64,000 nucleotides of DNA from Symbiodinium natans. Its lineage: Eukaryota; Sar; Dinophyceae; Suessiales; Symbiodiniaceae. Positions 23,401 through 36,032 of the stretch are shown piece after piece. A program made the translations under genes and the position numbers. Under the pieces are notes generated by a model. It did no database searches. It had not been told where the DNA came from and worked only from the letters and a program-made list of their open reading frames with translations. The first letter of the stretch is position 1, and each line of letters begins with the position of its first letter. The DNA lies in assembly GCA_905221605.1 (NCBI GenBank), contig CAJNDS010000037.1, positions 174,531 to 238,530 of the forward strand, read 5' to 3'.

Positions 23401-26400
23401 GGGCTTAGCAATCAAGATTCTGTGTAGAGCTTGGGCTTGTGCTGTCTGAGTTGCCGAGCAGCAGAGTTTTCAGAAGAGACGCGCTGGTATCGATCCTTTT
23501 CGATTGACAGTACAAGCAGCATGGTTTGGCCCTGGCCTTTTTCTGCGCATTTCTGCGCCTGAGGATCGCGAGGCGGCGGGCCTGGGCCGCCGGGCCATAC
23601 CACAAGCATCAACATTCCATGAGAGCAACAAAAAAGGCGTAAATGCTTACCTCCCTCAGAAGCCAGGCCCTAACCAGGCCCCGTGAACTGTCTGCATACT
23701 TGGCCAAGTCCTTTGATCTCCTCCCAAGGAAGTGTTCGCGAGAAAAATCGTCTGGCTTTAGGGTAGCCGCGGGTAGCCAGGAGAGCTTTTCGGAGGTCGT
23801 TCGGGTGGCCTTGGGGAATGCAGGTCGATTCGCGGCACTGCTTGCGTGAGAATCCCCGAAAGCCTACAGCTCCAAAACTCGGTCAGGTGCCCATTGAGTT
23901 TGCAACCAAGACCTCCTTGACCGCCACTGCGAATTGTAATTGATGTCGCTGAAGAACCGTTTCAACTAGCTCACCAGCTTCTTCGGGAGCCAGAAGCATG
24001 TAGGGATCGCGGCTTGGTACTTCAAGGCATAAAGTGCTACAGCCGTCACAAAGATCTTCCCACTTTAGCCAACGCAAGACGAGAGTCTAAAAGCTCGGCC
24101 AAGCATGTCTAGACATGCAGATGGGAAGCTTGCTGCGTGTAGCCATAGTGTAGCTCCGAGCTTGTATCCCGCCCACTTGACTTTGGCCCAAGCCAAGTGG
24201 CGCACGGCGTGTGTGAAGTTCCTTCAATGAAGGTTCTGACAAGGGGGAGGATGAACGAGCTGTCAAGAGAGTCCTCTGATGACTTTCAGCTCTTGGCCTC
24301 TCAACCTTGTTACGCTGGCCACAGACCCCTTGCCGTGCACGCCGGATGCAGCTTGGGAGCGTGCATGTGTGAGAATGTGAGAATGCAAGAGCCACTACCC
24401 CTGAGATTCCAAGAGTCCTGCTGAACAAATCTCCGGCTGAGTCCGGCAATCCCATCTCCCACCCGACCTAGCTTAGAAGGCATCGCGTTCTCAATGAAAC
24501 AGATTGCCCTAGTCGCAGCGGCTGGTATGGGAGCATTGGCTCGTCGAACTGACGGCGGCCCGGCCGGCAGCCCGGATTCGAAGGTGCTTGTGGGCTTAGC
24601 AATCAAGATTCTGTGTAGAGCTTGGGCTTGTGCTGTCTGAGTTGCCGAGCAGCAGAGTTTTCAGAAGAGACGCGCTGGTATCGATCCTTTTCGATTGACA
24701 GTACAAGCAGCATGGTTTGGCCCTGGCCTTTTTCTGCGCATTTCTGCGCCTGAGGATCGCGAGGCGGCGGGCCTGGGCCGCCGGGCCATACCACAAGCAT
24801 CAACATTCCATGAGAGCAACAAAAAAGGCGTAAATGCTTACCTCCCTCAGAAGTCGGGCCCTAACCAGGCCCCGTGAACTGTCTGCATACTTGGCCAAGT
24901 CCTTTGATCTCTTCCCAAGGAAGTGTTCGCGAGAGAAATAATCTGGCTTTAGGGTAGCCGCGGGTAGCCAGGAGAGCTTGTCGGAGGTCGTTCGGGTGGC
25001 CTTGGGGAATGCAGGTCGATTCGCGGCACTTCTTGCGTGAGAATCCCCGAAAGCCTACAGCTCCAAAACCCAGTCAGTTCAACAGAAATCACACGAGTGA
25101 CGCAGCGCGGTCAGGTGCCCATTGAGTTTGCAACCAAGATCTCCTTGACCGCCACTGCGAGTTGTAATTGATATCGCTGAAGAACCGTTTCAACTAGCTC
25201 ACCAGCTTCTTCGGGAGCCAGAGGCATGTAGGGATCGCGGCTTGGTACTTCAAGGCATAAAGCGCTACAGCCGTCACAAAGATCTTCCCACTTTAGCCAA
25301 CGCAAAACGAGAGTCTAAAAGCTCGGCCAAGCATTTCTGGATGCAGATGGGAAGCTTGCTGCGTGTAGCCTTAGTGTAGCTCCGAGCCTGTATCCCGCCC
25401 ACTTGACTTTGGCCCAAGCCAAGTGGCGCACGGCGTGTGTGAAGTTCCTTCAATGAAGGTTCTGACAATGGGGGAGGATGAACGAGCTGTCAAGAGAGTC
25501 CTCTGATGACTTTCAGCTCTTGGCCTCTCAACCTTGTTACGCTGGCCACAGACCCCTTGCCGTGCACGCCGGATGCAGCTTGGGAGCGTGCATGTGTGAG
25601 AATGTGAGAATGCAAGAGCCACTACCCCTGAGATTCCAAGAGTCCTGCTGAACAAATCTCCGGCTGAGTCCGGCAATCCCATCTCCCACCCGACCTAGCT
25701 TAGAAGGCATCGCGTTCTCAATGAAACAGATTGCCCTAGTCGCAGCGGCTGGTATGGGAGCATTGGCTCGTCGAACTGACGGCGGCCCGGCCGGCAGCCC
25801 GGATTCGAAGGTGCTTGTGGGCTTAGCAATCAAGATTCTGTGTAGAGCTTGGGCTTGTGCTGTCTGAGTTGCCGAGCAGCAGAGTTTTCAGAAGAGACGC
25901 GCTGGTATCGATCCTTTTCGATTGACAGTACAAGCAGCATGGTTTGGCCCTGGCCTTTTTCTGCGCATTTCTGCGCCTGAGGATCGCGAGGCGGCGGGCC
26001 TGGGCCGCCGGGCCATACCACAAGCATCAACATTCCATGAGAGCAACAAAAAGGCGTAAATGCTTACCTCCCTCAGAAGCCAGGCCCTAACCAGGCCCCG
26101 TGAACTGTCTGCATACTTGGCCAAGTCCTTTGATCTCCTCCCAAGGAAGTGTTCGCGAGAAAAATCGTCTGGCTTTAGGGTAGCCGCGGGTAGCCAGGAG
26201 AGCTTTTCGGAGGTCGTTCGGGTGGCCTTGGGGAATGCAGACTCTGGTCGATTCGCGGCACTGCTTGCGTGAGAATCCCCGAAAGCCTACAGCTCCAAAA
26301 CCCAGTCAGTTCAACATAGATCTGCCCATTGAAGACCTCCTTGACCGCCACTGCGAGTTGTAATTGATATCGCTGAAGAACCGTTTCAACTAGCTCACCA

Positions 26401-28719
26401 GCTTCTTCGGGAGCCAGAAGCATGTAGGGATCGCGGCTTGGTACTTCAAGGCATAAAGTGCTACAGCCGTCACAAAGATCCCCCACTCTAGCCAACGCAA
26501 GACGAGGGTCTAAAAGCTCGGCCAAGCATGTCTAGACATGCAGATGGGAAGCTTGCTGCGTGTAGCCATAGTGTAGCTCCGAGCTTGTATCCCGCCCACT
26601 TGACTTTGGCCCAAGCCAAGTGGCGCACGGCGTGTGTGAAGTTCCTTCAATGAAGGTTCTGACAAGGGGGAGGATGAACGAGCTGTCAAGAGAGTCCTCT
26701 GATGACTTTCAGCTCTTGGCCTCTCAACCTTGTTACGCTGGCCACAGACCCCTTGCCGTGCACGCCGGACGCAGCTTGGGAGCGTGCATGTGTGAGAATG
26801 TGAGAATGCAAGAGCCACTACCCCTGAGATTCCAAGAGTCCTGCTGAACAAATCTCCGGCTGAGTCCGGCAATCCCATCTCCCACCCGACCTAGCTTAGA
26901 AGGCATCGCGTTCTCAATGAAACAGATTGCCCTAGTCGCAGCGGCTGGTATGGGAGCATTGGCTCGTCGAACTGACGGCGGCCCGGCCGGCAGCCCGGAT
27001 TCGAAGGTGCTTGTGGGCTTAGCAATCAAGATTCTGTGTAGAGCTTGGGCTTGTGCTGTCTGAGTTGCCGAGCAGCAGAGTTTTTAGAAGAGACTCGCTG
27101 GTATCGATCCTTTTCGATTGACAGTACAAGCAGCATGGTTTGGCCCTGGCCTTTTTCTGCGCATTTCTGCGCCTGAGGATCGCGAGGCGGCGGGCCTGGG
27201 CCGCCGGGCCATACCACAAGCATCAACATTCCATGAGAGCAACAAAAAAGGCGTAAATGCTTACCTCCCTCAGAAGCCAGGCCCTAACCAGGCCCCGTGA
27301 ACTGTCTGCATGCTTGGCCAAGTCCTTTGATCTCCTCCCAAGGAAGTGTTCGCGAGAAAAATCGTCTGGCTTTAGGGTAGCCAGGAGAGTTTTTCGGAGG
27401 TCGTTTGGGTGGCCTTCGGGCCATACCACAAGCATCAACATTCCATGAGAGCACCAAAAAAGGCGTAAATGCTTACCTCCCTCAGAAGTCGGGCCCTAAC
27501 CAGGCCCCGTGAACTGTCTGCATACTTGGCCAAGTCCTTTGATCTCTTCCCAAGGAAGTGTTCGCGAGAGAAATAGTCTGGCTTTAGGGTAGCCAGGAGA
27601 GTTTTTCGGAGGTCGTTTGGGTGGCCTTGGGGAATGCAGACTCTGGTCGATTCGTGGCACTGCTTGCGTGAGAATCCCCGAAAGCCTACAGCTCCAAAAC
27701 CCAGTCAGTTCAACATAAATCTGCCCATTGAAGACCTCCTTGACCGCCACTGCGAGTTGTAATTGATAGCGCTGAAGAACCGTTTCAACTAGCTCACCAG
27801 CTTCTTCGGGAGCCAGAAGCATGTAGGGATCGCGGCTTGGTACTCCAAGGCATAAAGCGCTACAGCCGTCACAACGATCCCCCACTCTAGCCAACGCAAG
27901 ACCAGGGTCTAAAAGCTCGGCCAAGCATGTCTAGACATGCAGATGGGAAGCTTGCTGCGTGTAGCCATAGTGTAGCTCCGAGCTTGTATCCCGCCCACTT
28001 GACTTTGGCCCAAGCCAAGTGGCGCACGGCGTGTGTGAAGTTCCTTCAATGAAGGTTCTGACAAGGGGGAGGATGAACGAGCTGTCAAGAGAGTCCTCTG
28101 ATGACTTTCAGCTCTTGGCCTCTCAACCTTGTTACGCTGGCCACAGACCCCTTGCCGTGCACGCCGGACGCAGCTTGGGAGCGTGCATGTGTGAGAATGT
28201 GAGAATGCAAGAGCCACTACCCCTGAGATTCCAAGAGTCCTGCTGAACAAATCTCCGGCTGAGTCCGGCAATCCCATCTCCCACCCGACCTAGCTTAGAA
28301 GGCATCGCGTTCTCAATGAAACAGATTGCCCTACGCGCAGCGGCTGGTATGGGAGCATTGGCTCGTCGAACTGACGGCGGCCCGGCCGGCAGCCCGGATT
28401 CGAAGGTGCTTGTGGGCTTAGCAATCAAGATTCTGTGTAGAGCTTGGGCTTGTGCTGTCTGAGTTGCCGAGCAGCAGAGTTTTCAGAAGAGACGCGCTGG
28501 TATCGATCCTTTTCGATTGACAGTACAAGCAGCATGGTTTGGCCCTGGCCTTTTTCTGCGCATTTCTGCGCCTGAGGATCGCGAGGCGGCGGGTGCGGAT
28601 GCTTGGACGTTCGGGGGCCCGCCGGGCCACCGGGCCATAAAACAAGCATCAACATTCCATGAGAGCACCAAAAAAAGGCGTAAATGCTTACCTCCCTCAG
28701 AAGCCAGGCCCTAACCAGG

Positions 28720-31200
28720 CTCTGGGAGCTTAGGCTTCCCGGGAGGAAAGCCATGTCTCACTTCTGAATTCTTGGCCTTTCGACTGGGCACAGCTCGAAC
28801 GCATCCTGCATTAACTCCAAACGGTTAATCTTAAACCGATCTGCATACTTATCCTGTACGGTGAATAACAACCATGAACTATCAAATAGCTCCTGTACAA
28901 TCCTGTCAAACAGAATGATTTACAAGAATTACCTGAAGTAAGGCTGACGGAAAACAAATCCAGCCCAAACAGAGAACCCGTCTGAGATTCTGGTTAACAA
29001 GCAGAAACTCTGGCAGACCAATCCCACACCTCCGTGGCCCTGGCTCCAGCTCTTTGGGGGACTTCCGTTCCAGATCTTGCCCACTTATGTGCCGGTCATA
29101 TCAAGGCAAGCGGCCTTTGGGTATGGCAATTGTAGCATGGGTCGGGTCGAAATTTTTAGCGGCTTTGTTGGATGCTTCTGAACTTCTAAACCAATGGATG
29201 GACATGGAAGCATCGTGTTGGGGAGTGAGAGGGAGTAGTATGCAGTGATCATCCTGGGTCAGTTTCTCGCCAAAACAACAAAGGCATGAGAGTCCGCACT
29301 GACTGCATTCCCGTGAACGTAGGTGTCGCTTTTTGACCACACATCTTCTTGAGACATCTTTTGGGTTGGGCAGATGCGTTCTTCTGGTCGAGCCTTGTCG
29401 TCACTGCGTTAAAACGCTCGGTTGAGCTGCTGGTAGTACTTTCAGAATCCATAGACTCCATAGTTGTCCAACAGGCGAGCTAAACAGACTCGATGTGCCC
29501 ATCTTTTCCTGAGCAAGGCCTAGCCTTGGGCATCTAGATCCCATAGCCAGGCTTTTGACGCAAACTCCCTCCAGCCTTGTCATCTTCCAATGGCGGCTCT
29601 GGCGATCGTATTGAGCGTTTTTTTGATTTTTTCTAAAGTCTTGACTGAACTTTGTGTTCTGCCCGGTTGTTGCTGAGATTGCATTTAGTAATGGAGCATG
29701 CCAAGCTGCCCACCCGAGGCCGCACTTGGTTTTGCTCAGTCCATCGAGGTCGGCGCAGGTTCTGCCTCGCAACTTGGAGCAAAATTGTGTTGTTCGCGAC
29801 GAAGCGACGAAGCGACATTATTCAGGGCGCTTGGGAGTTTGGGGTTGGATGCGACGAGGAGAGCACTTGAACTTTACGTTAGGAACCGGTCTTGTCTAAG
29901 CATTCGACGACCTTCTGGAGATCAGCGGGCTTCATGCTTTTCAGGGCTCAAGGGTTGTTGCTGTTCCGTGCTCTTTTCGTTCCGTGCTCTTTTTGTTGCA
30001 CTTTCCGCTCAAAGCATGCCCGGCCCGAGACGTTTACAATCTGTGTTTTGAAAGGCGGACGCCAGGGACAGGAAATACCCCAAGGGCAACGAAAGACACC
30101 AGATCGCCGGAGAGAAGCCTCCATAGCTGCCTGTCTTCTTTCTGCGTGCCTTGAGTCGACTCCGCCACAGACCCAGCTCGCTAAGCCCCGAGCAACATCG
30201 TTTGAGTTCCAAGCTAACCCCCAAAGCAGAACAATCAACCTTTGCTTTGCTGTGGGGCTGAGGTTGGACAGTTAAGGGGCTCAAGGGGTTCAGAGCTCTT
30301 TGTCATGAACGCGCTAGGAAAGGGTAAGTGCCTCGGGATAAGCTTGAGACATACCGTACCCATTCTCCACTTGAGACTTATCTCCAGCTGCAAGCTGCGA
30401 GAAGTCTTGCTGTTGGGGGCCGACGGAAGTCCGACAAAAGCGCTTTCTCGTTCAGGCCTGCGCCTGGAAAGCTGCTTTCATCACTCTGCCAGCGTCCCAG
30501 GGCTTCTTCGTTTTGTACGATGCCACTTCAAAAAATGAGGTTTGATTAGGTTTTCTGGGTGATGATGGTGATGTGTTCCGAGACGCATGGCCTTCATGAG
30601 TTGGATTGGGGTCTACAGGTGCTTGAGGTGAAAAAGAGCTCTTAGACGACATGTGAACTCGCTTTCAAGACTTGTCTTATTTTGATGGCTTCTTCCAGTG
30701 GAACCATGATATTCCTAGTGATGCCCCAAGTGCGTTGAAGCATGGAATCCAATCATGAGGGCATGAAGCACCTAAACTCCACTTTCTGGAAACTTGAACA
30801 TCTTGCAGCCGCAATCTGGTTACTCATCTTGGAGCTTGATTTAAGAACCAGCTACATCCGCACATCATTTGCTGGGAACTTCGTGTGGTGGCAGGTTCCG
30901 GAAAGGCTCCAGGAAATCGACCTCACACGTACAGCGAAGGAGAGAAGGGATGCGGAAAACATGATGAGATGCAGCAATTGCTTCGCCCTTTTGCCCTGCT
31001 GAACGCATGCTGTGAAAGAGCTGGTCCAACCACTGAAGGCCACTTGAGAATCTACATCGTTACCTCGGGTCTGCCCCGTGCTTGTGTCAAAAGGTGGCCA
31101 AAACGTCCCGAATAAGTTGCCTCTCAATCTGGGCCTGGACACCTTAAGCCTTATGCCTGGCGGCAGTTTGCCGTAGCGCCCTCAGAGTCGGTGGAGGACA
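28720..31200. other. non-coding stretch, no gene recognised
   Basis: Unique sequence with short ORFs on both strands. None carries a recognisable domain. The frames at 29249-29461 (minus) and 30742-31002 (plus) look slightly protein-like, but I cannot assign them. Confidence 0.4.
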
Positions 31201-31401
31201 TTCCTCCCATAGCACTAGCACGGGTTCGATGCAACTTGGCAGATTTAGGGGGGGGTTCAGAGCCTTCTGCTTCGATGAGTCGCTTTGGTTGATATCGCGA
31301 TATCGCCATCGCGACCCCGCTCCGGGTTTGGGCGCAAGGCGGATGTGTTTTTTTGTCGTCGCCGGGCCGGGGAGGAGGGGGGGAGGTTGGCTGTCTAACA
31401 A

Positions 31402-31545
31402 GGAGAACAATAAAGACACGAAGCAACAACAAGAACAGAAAGAAGAGCCACAACAACAGCTGCAGCAGCAGCAGAAGAAGCAGCAGCAGCAGAAGACGCA
31501 TCAGCAGAAGAAACAGCGGAAGCAGCGGAAGCAGCCACCACGACG
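31402..31545 (+). repeat. CAG/CAA/AAG triplet-rich tract
   Basis: Imperfect CAA, CAG and AAG triplets that would read as Gln/Lys-rich. It passes directly into the GACGACCAC repeat. No surrounding exon is identified. Confidence 0.7.
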
Positions 31546-31800
31546 ACGACGACCGCCACCACGACGACCACCGCCACCACCACGACGACCACCACGATGA
31601 CCACGACGACGACCACGACGACGACCACGACGACGACCACGACGACGACCACGACGACGACCGCGACGACGACCACGACGACGACCACGACGACGACCAC
31701 GACGACGACCACGACGACGACCACGACGACGACCACGACGACGACCACGACGACGACCACGACGACGACCACGACGACGACCACGACGACGACGACAACA
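31546..31800 (+). repeat. 12-bp GACGACCACGAC tandem repeat
   Basis: About 20 copies of a dodecamer made of GAC and CAC triplets. It yields His-Asp, Thr, Val, Arg-Gly and Ser-Trp homopolymer-like frames on both strands. All six frames stay open because no triplet rotation gives a stop, so the frames are not evidence of a gene. Confidence 0.93.
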
Positions 31801-31930
31801 CCAACACCTGAACCTGACACCTACACCTACACCTGCACCTACACCTACACCTACACCCACACCTACACCTGCAACTACGGCTACAACTACACCTACAACT
31901 ATAACCACTACGGCAACTGCGTTTGCGTCT
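31801..31930 (+). repeat. ACACCT hexamer repeat
   Basis: Degenerate ACACCT and ACTACA units continue from the dodecamer array and fade by about 31920. Confidence 0.8.
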
Positions 31931-32004
31931 GACACAGCAACAATAGCAGCAGCATCGTCATCATCCTTTAATTTCATGTTGTGTTTCATTGAACGCTCAT
32001 TCAT

Positions 32005-32558
32005 TGTCATGCCATTGTCATGCCATTGTCATGCCATTGTCATGCCATTGTCATGTCATTGTCATGTCGGTTTTCATTCTCATGTCATTTTCATTTTCAT
32101 GTTCTCTTTCACGTTCCTTTCATTGTCAATGCATTTTCTTTTCATTTTCATGTTGTTTTCTTACGATTTTCAACCATTCTCATTTCTCATTTCATATTTC
32201 ATGTTTTCATTTTTCATATTTTCACTTTTAAATTGTCATTTTCATTTCCTTTTTTCATATTTCATCTTCGTTTTCATATTTCATTGTCATTTGTCATTGT
32301 CATTTCGCATATTTCTTCATTCTGCATTTTCATGTCATTTTAATATTTCATGTCACATATCATTTTCATAATTCATTCTCATATGTTATTTTCACATGTC
32401 ATTTTCATATTTCATTTTCATGTTTCATGTTCATATGTCATTTTATGATTTCATCTTCGTTTCGTCTTAAACTCATCTTCGTTTCATCTTAATTTCATCT
32501 TCGTTTCATTTTCATGTCATCTCCGTTTCGTTTTCATTTCATTTCCGTTTTCGCTTCT
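32005..32558 (+). repeat. degenerate CATTTTCATG-type repeat
   Basis: It begins with five perfect copies of an 11-bp CATTGTCATGC unit and decays into variable CATTTTCAT units of 8-14 bp. It grades into the pure octamer array. Confidence 0.8.
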
Positions 32559-33830
32559 TTTCATTTTTTCATTTTTCATTTTTTCATTTTTTATTTTTCA
32601 TTTTTCATTTTTTAATTTTTTCATTTTTTCATTTTTTCATTTTTTCATTTTTTCATTTTTTATTTTTCATTTTTCATTTTTTAATTTTTTCATTTTTTCA
32701 TTTTTTCATTTTTTCATTTTTTCATTTTTTCATTTTTTCATTTTTTCATTTTTTCATTTTTTCATTTTTTCATTTTTTCATTTTTTCATTTTTTCATTTT
32801 TTCATTTTTTCATTTTTTCATTTTTTCATTTTTTCATTTTTTCATTTTTTCATTTTTTCATTTTTTCATTTTTTCATTTTTTCATTTTTTCATTTTTTCA
32901 TTTTTTCATTTTTTCATTTTTTCATTTTTTCATTTTTTCATTTTTTCATTTTTTCATTTTTTCATTTTTTCATTTTTTCATTTTTTCATTTTTTCATTTT
33001 TTCATTTTTTCATTTTTTCATTTTTTCATTTTTTCATTTTTTCATTTTTTCATTTTTTCATTTTTTCATTTTTTCATTTTTTCATTTTTTCATTTTTTCA
33101 TTTTTTCATTTTTTTCATTTTTTCATTTTTTCAGTTTTTCATTTTTCATTTTTTCAGTTTTTCATTTTTCATTTTGTCATTTTTTCATTTTTTCATTTTT
33201 CATTTTTTCATTTTTTCATTTTTTCTTTTTTTCTTTTTTTTTTTCATTTTTTCATTTTTTCATTTTTTCATTTTTTCATTTTTTCATTTTTTCATTTTTT
33301 CATTTTTTCATTTTTTCATTTTTTCATTTTTTCATTTTTTCATTTTTTCATTTTTTCATTTTTTCATTTTTTCATTTTTTCATTTTTTCATTTTTTCATT
33401 TTTTCATTTTTTCATTTTTTCATTTTTTCATTTTTTCATTTTTTCATTTTTTCATTTTTTCATTTTTTTTTTTTCATTTTTTCATTTTTTCATTTTTTCA
33501 TTTTTTCATTTTTTCATTTTTTCATTTTTTCATTTTTTCATTTTTTCATTTTTTCATTTTTTCATTTTTTCATTTTTTCATTTTTTCATTTTTTCATTTT
33601 TTCATTTTTTTCATTTTTTCATTTTTTCATTTTTTCATTTTTTCATTTTTTCATTTTTTTCATTTTTTCATTTTTTCATTTTTTCATTTTTTCATTTTTT
33701 CATTTTTTCATTTTTTCATTTTTTCATTTTTTCATTTTTTCATTTTTTCATTTTTTCATTTTTCATTTTTTCCATTTTTTCATTTTTTTCATTTTTTCAT
33801 TTTTTCATTTTTTCATTTGTCCAGTTTTCC
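32559..33830 (+). repeat. (CATTTTTT)n octamer array, about 1.27 kb
   Basis: More than 140 near-perfect copies of CATTTTTT with occasional T-length changes. It is almost pure T/C/A with no G over most of its length. The open frame at 33174-33956 reading Phe-Ser-Phe-His repeats is an artefact of the octamer. Confidence 0.97.
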
Positions 33831-34693
33831 TTTTCCATTTCTTTTTCATTTCGTTTGCATCTCTTTTTCATCTCTTTTTCATGTTCAATTCGTTCTCATT
33901 TGACTTCAAGCGCTTGCGTGAGCTGGTCCCATGCCTCGGCGGGCACGTGCGGGTGAGAAGTTGGGTAGTCTTAAAACTGCTGCTTCAGGAGGGACAGGCT
34001 GGCCCAGCCGTTGGATGTTGACATTCCAGACACGAGACTGGCGCTCACGCCGCTCCACAGAGTCGGCACGTGATTTACCCCAGCACAGAGAGCAGCGCGG
34101 ATTCCATTCCAGGTCTCAGGGAAATTGGCAGTGTGTTTGAAGAGCAGCTCGAACCGATATTCTACTTAGTGCAACATGATGTGACAACTGCATGCTGCAG
34201 GCTCAAAGTGTAAGGAAAGGACACTGGTGATCGCGCCAGATTTTGAGCGGCTGCGTTCGTCTGCCAAGCGATGTCAACCTGGATGCGCCCTCTCACGTGC
34301 GACTTCGGAAGTGAAGAAGCAAGGCAATTTGCTTTATGTTCCGGCGAGTCGTTGCGCTGGAATGAGAAGTTGAGCTTTAGATCTCGAGACAGGCTGAATT
34401 GCTGGGTAAGGGGCTCCACCACCTATTCCGGAGTTGTTGATGCGGCAAGTTGCCTTGGCCGCAATAGTGGCTTACCGCTTACCGAATCACGCCACGTCCG
34501 AAGTGGTCGCCACTTGCGAGTGCAGTGACCAAGCAAAAGAGAGGTGGGCATGAGGCAACCTTTTCAAAGACACTTGGGAGTCTCAAAGTCCTTATGATGC
34601 AAGGTGGGAAACTGGGAGCCTCAACAGGAGAAGGGCGAGAACGGGAACGGACCATTGATCCTTGAAACGCGGGGCCGCAGAGAAGCCTAGACC
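33831..34693. other. non-coding stretch, no gene recognised
   Basis: Unique sequence between the octamer array and the candidate inverted-repeat element. No ORF with motifs. Confidence 0.45.
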
Positions 34694-35430
34694 GCCTAGG
34701 CTTGTGAGTACCAGAAGTCTACAACAGCCACGATTCCTGGTTTGTTTTTTTTATGGTTTTGGTATGGTTTTTTTATGATTCCCCCACAACCCATGTTTAT
34801 GATATTTTTATGAGCCCTACGAAGGCTCTACTATTCTTATGGTTTTTTTATGAACCAGTAAATTTCGAATTTATGATTTTTATATGAAAAATATATCGTA
34901 TTCTTTGTTTGTTCTATGCCGTTGATCTGGATTTCTGATAAGTGTTGGAAGCTGCGCGTGTTTCAGGTTAACCGTTCTTCAAACGTAAACCGTAGACGTG
35001 TAGTAACTTCACACCACTGGCCACCCTGCAGCACAGCAACACATGTTTGTTTGGCTGTCCTGGCCGCCATGGCCCTGTTGGAACTTCTTGAGTCGGATGC
35101 TTGGGCTTGGGTCTGTCTGGGGCGGTGGGTTTTGCGTTTGGTCCTTGTTCTGTGCAGAGGGGGGCTGAGAAGGACAAAGAGGTCCAAAGAGAGGCGGTTA
35201 TCGTACCGTAAAAACCATGTAAAAAAAGCATAAAAAAGCATAAAAAAACATAAAAAAGCAAAAAAAAACATACCAGATCCATAAAAGGAAAGGGTGGGGC
35301 GATGAGGGTCTCAGAGAGGTGGGAGGCTCAGACCATAAAAAATACGCAATTTTTATGTTTTTTTAATGGTTTTGCTGATTTCCAGCCCGGGCCGCCCCCT
35401 CACCCTTCTTCGCATGCAAAACCCAGAAAG

Positions 35431-35504
35431 TCATAAAAAAAAAAACGTTAAAAAATCATAAATTTTACGCAAAATTTAACGATTTTTTTATGACTTTTTC
35501 ACGA
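35431..35504. repeat. AT-rich imperfect inverted repeat
   Basis: AGTCATAAAAA...ACGTTAAA on the left faces TTTAACG...TTTTTATGACT on the right, with a short ATTTTACGC-containing centre. It could form a cruciform or hairpin inside the candidate TIR element. Confidence 0.6.
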
Positions 35505-35513
35505 TTCCACCTC

Positions 35514-35645
35514 CCCAAACCCCTGCCCCTCCTTCCCCCCCCTTCCCCCCCCCCCCCCCCCCCCTTCCCCCCCTTCCCCCCCTTCCCCCCCCTTCCCCGC
35601 CCAACCCCCCCCCCCCCCACCCCCACCCCACCCCCCCCAATCCCC
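35514..35645 (+). repeat. C-rich polypyrimidine tract
   Basis: Long C-runs interrupted by TT and by CCCCACCCC-like units. The minus strand could form G-quadruplexes. It lies inside the candidate TIR element. Confidence 0.85.
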
Positions 35646-36032
35646 CTCAAAAAAAAAATTTGAACCACCTCCTTAATCGCAGCCACACAGCTTACCTTAC
35701 ATGTCATACAACGCAATCTTGAGTAAGCCCAAGCTTCTGCTGCGCAGGCCAAGTCCACGAAGCGACCAGAAAACAACGGCGCATGCAAGCAATGGGAAGT
35801 TCAGATTTCTGATTGGCGTGAGCAGTTAGGCATCTCAAAGAACTACATGCCTTTCGTGCTTGGAATCTTCTCGAACAGAATCCAAAAGCCAACTTTGGAA
35901 GATCATAAAAGAACCATAAAGAAATCACAAAATTGGAAATCCTAGGCTTCATACAGAAATCGAGAAGAAGTCATAAAAAAAATCCGGCGAGATGGGTCGG
36001 TTCTTGTACATCTGGCACTCACAAGCCTAGGC

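Larger units (their letters stand above)
18820..28719 (-). repeat. tandem array of eight ~1.2-kb units plus a partial first copy
   Basis: A single anchor (the TGGCGCACGGCG motif) recurs at 19384, 20581, 21812, 23006, 24198, 25424, 26621 and 28020, giving spacings of 1197, 1231, 1194, 1192, 1226, 1197 and 1399 bp. A partial, rearranged copy lies at about 18820-19060. Two units are ~30 bp longer because of an extra segment near 21480 and 25090. The last interval is longer because a ~235-bp piece (about 27180-27415) is duplicated. Units are nearly identical except for scattered small indels. The array may be a minus-strand tandem gene family with introns (see the exon entries), or a satellite. 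Confidence 0.9.
34694..36032. mobile_element. candidate non-autonomous TIR element, ~1.34 kb
   Basis: CCTAGGCTTGTGAGT at 34695-34709 is repeated exactly inverted at 36017-36031. The match extends inward imperfectly for about 28 bp (CCAGA, GT and ACAA are shared). About 50 bp inside each end lies a T-run followed by ATG, in inverted orientation (TTTTTATG left, CATAAAAA right). Internally, TTTTTATG motifs alternate in both orientations, with a strong AT-rich inverted repeat at about 35431-35504 and a C-rich tract. No transposase frame is present. No convincing target-site duplication was found. This is inferred from structure alone. Confidence 0.45.

Noticed and set aside
31151-32010. Frames of poly-Val, Ser-Trp, Arg-Gly and His-Asp
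   Set aside because: All six frames of the GACGACCAC repeat lack stops, so none is evidence for a protein.
33174-33956. 260-codon Phe-rich frame
   Set aside because: Translation of (CATTTTTT)n.
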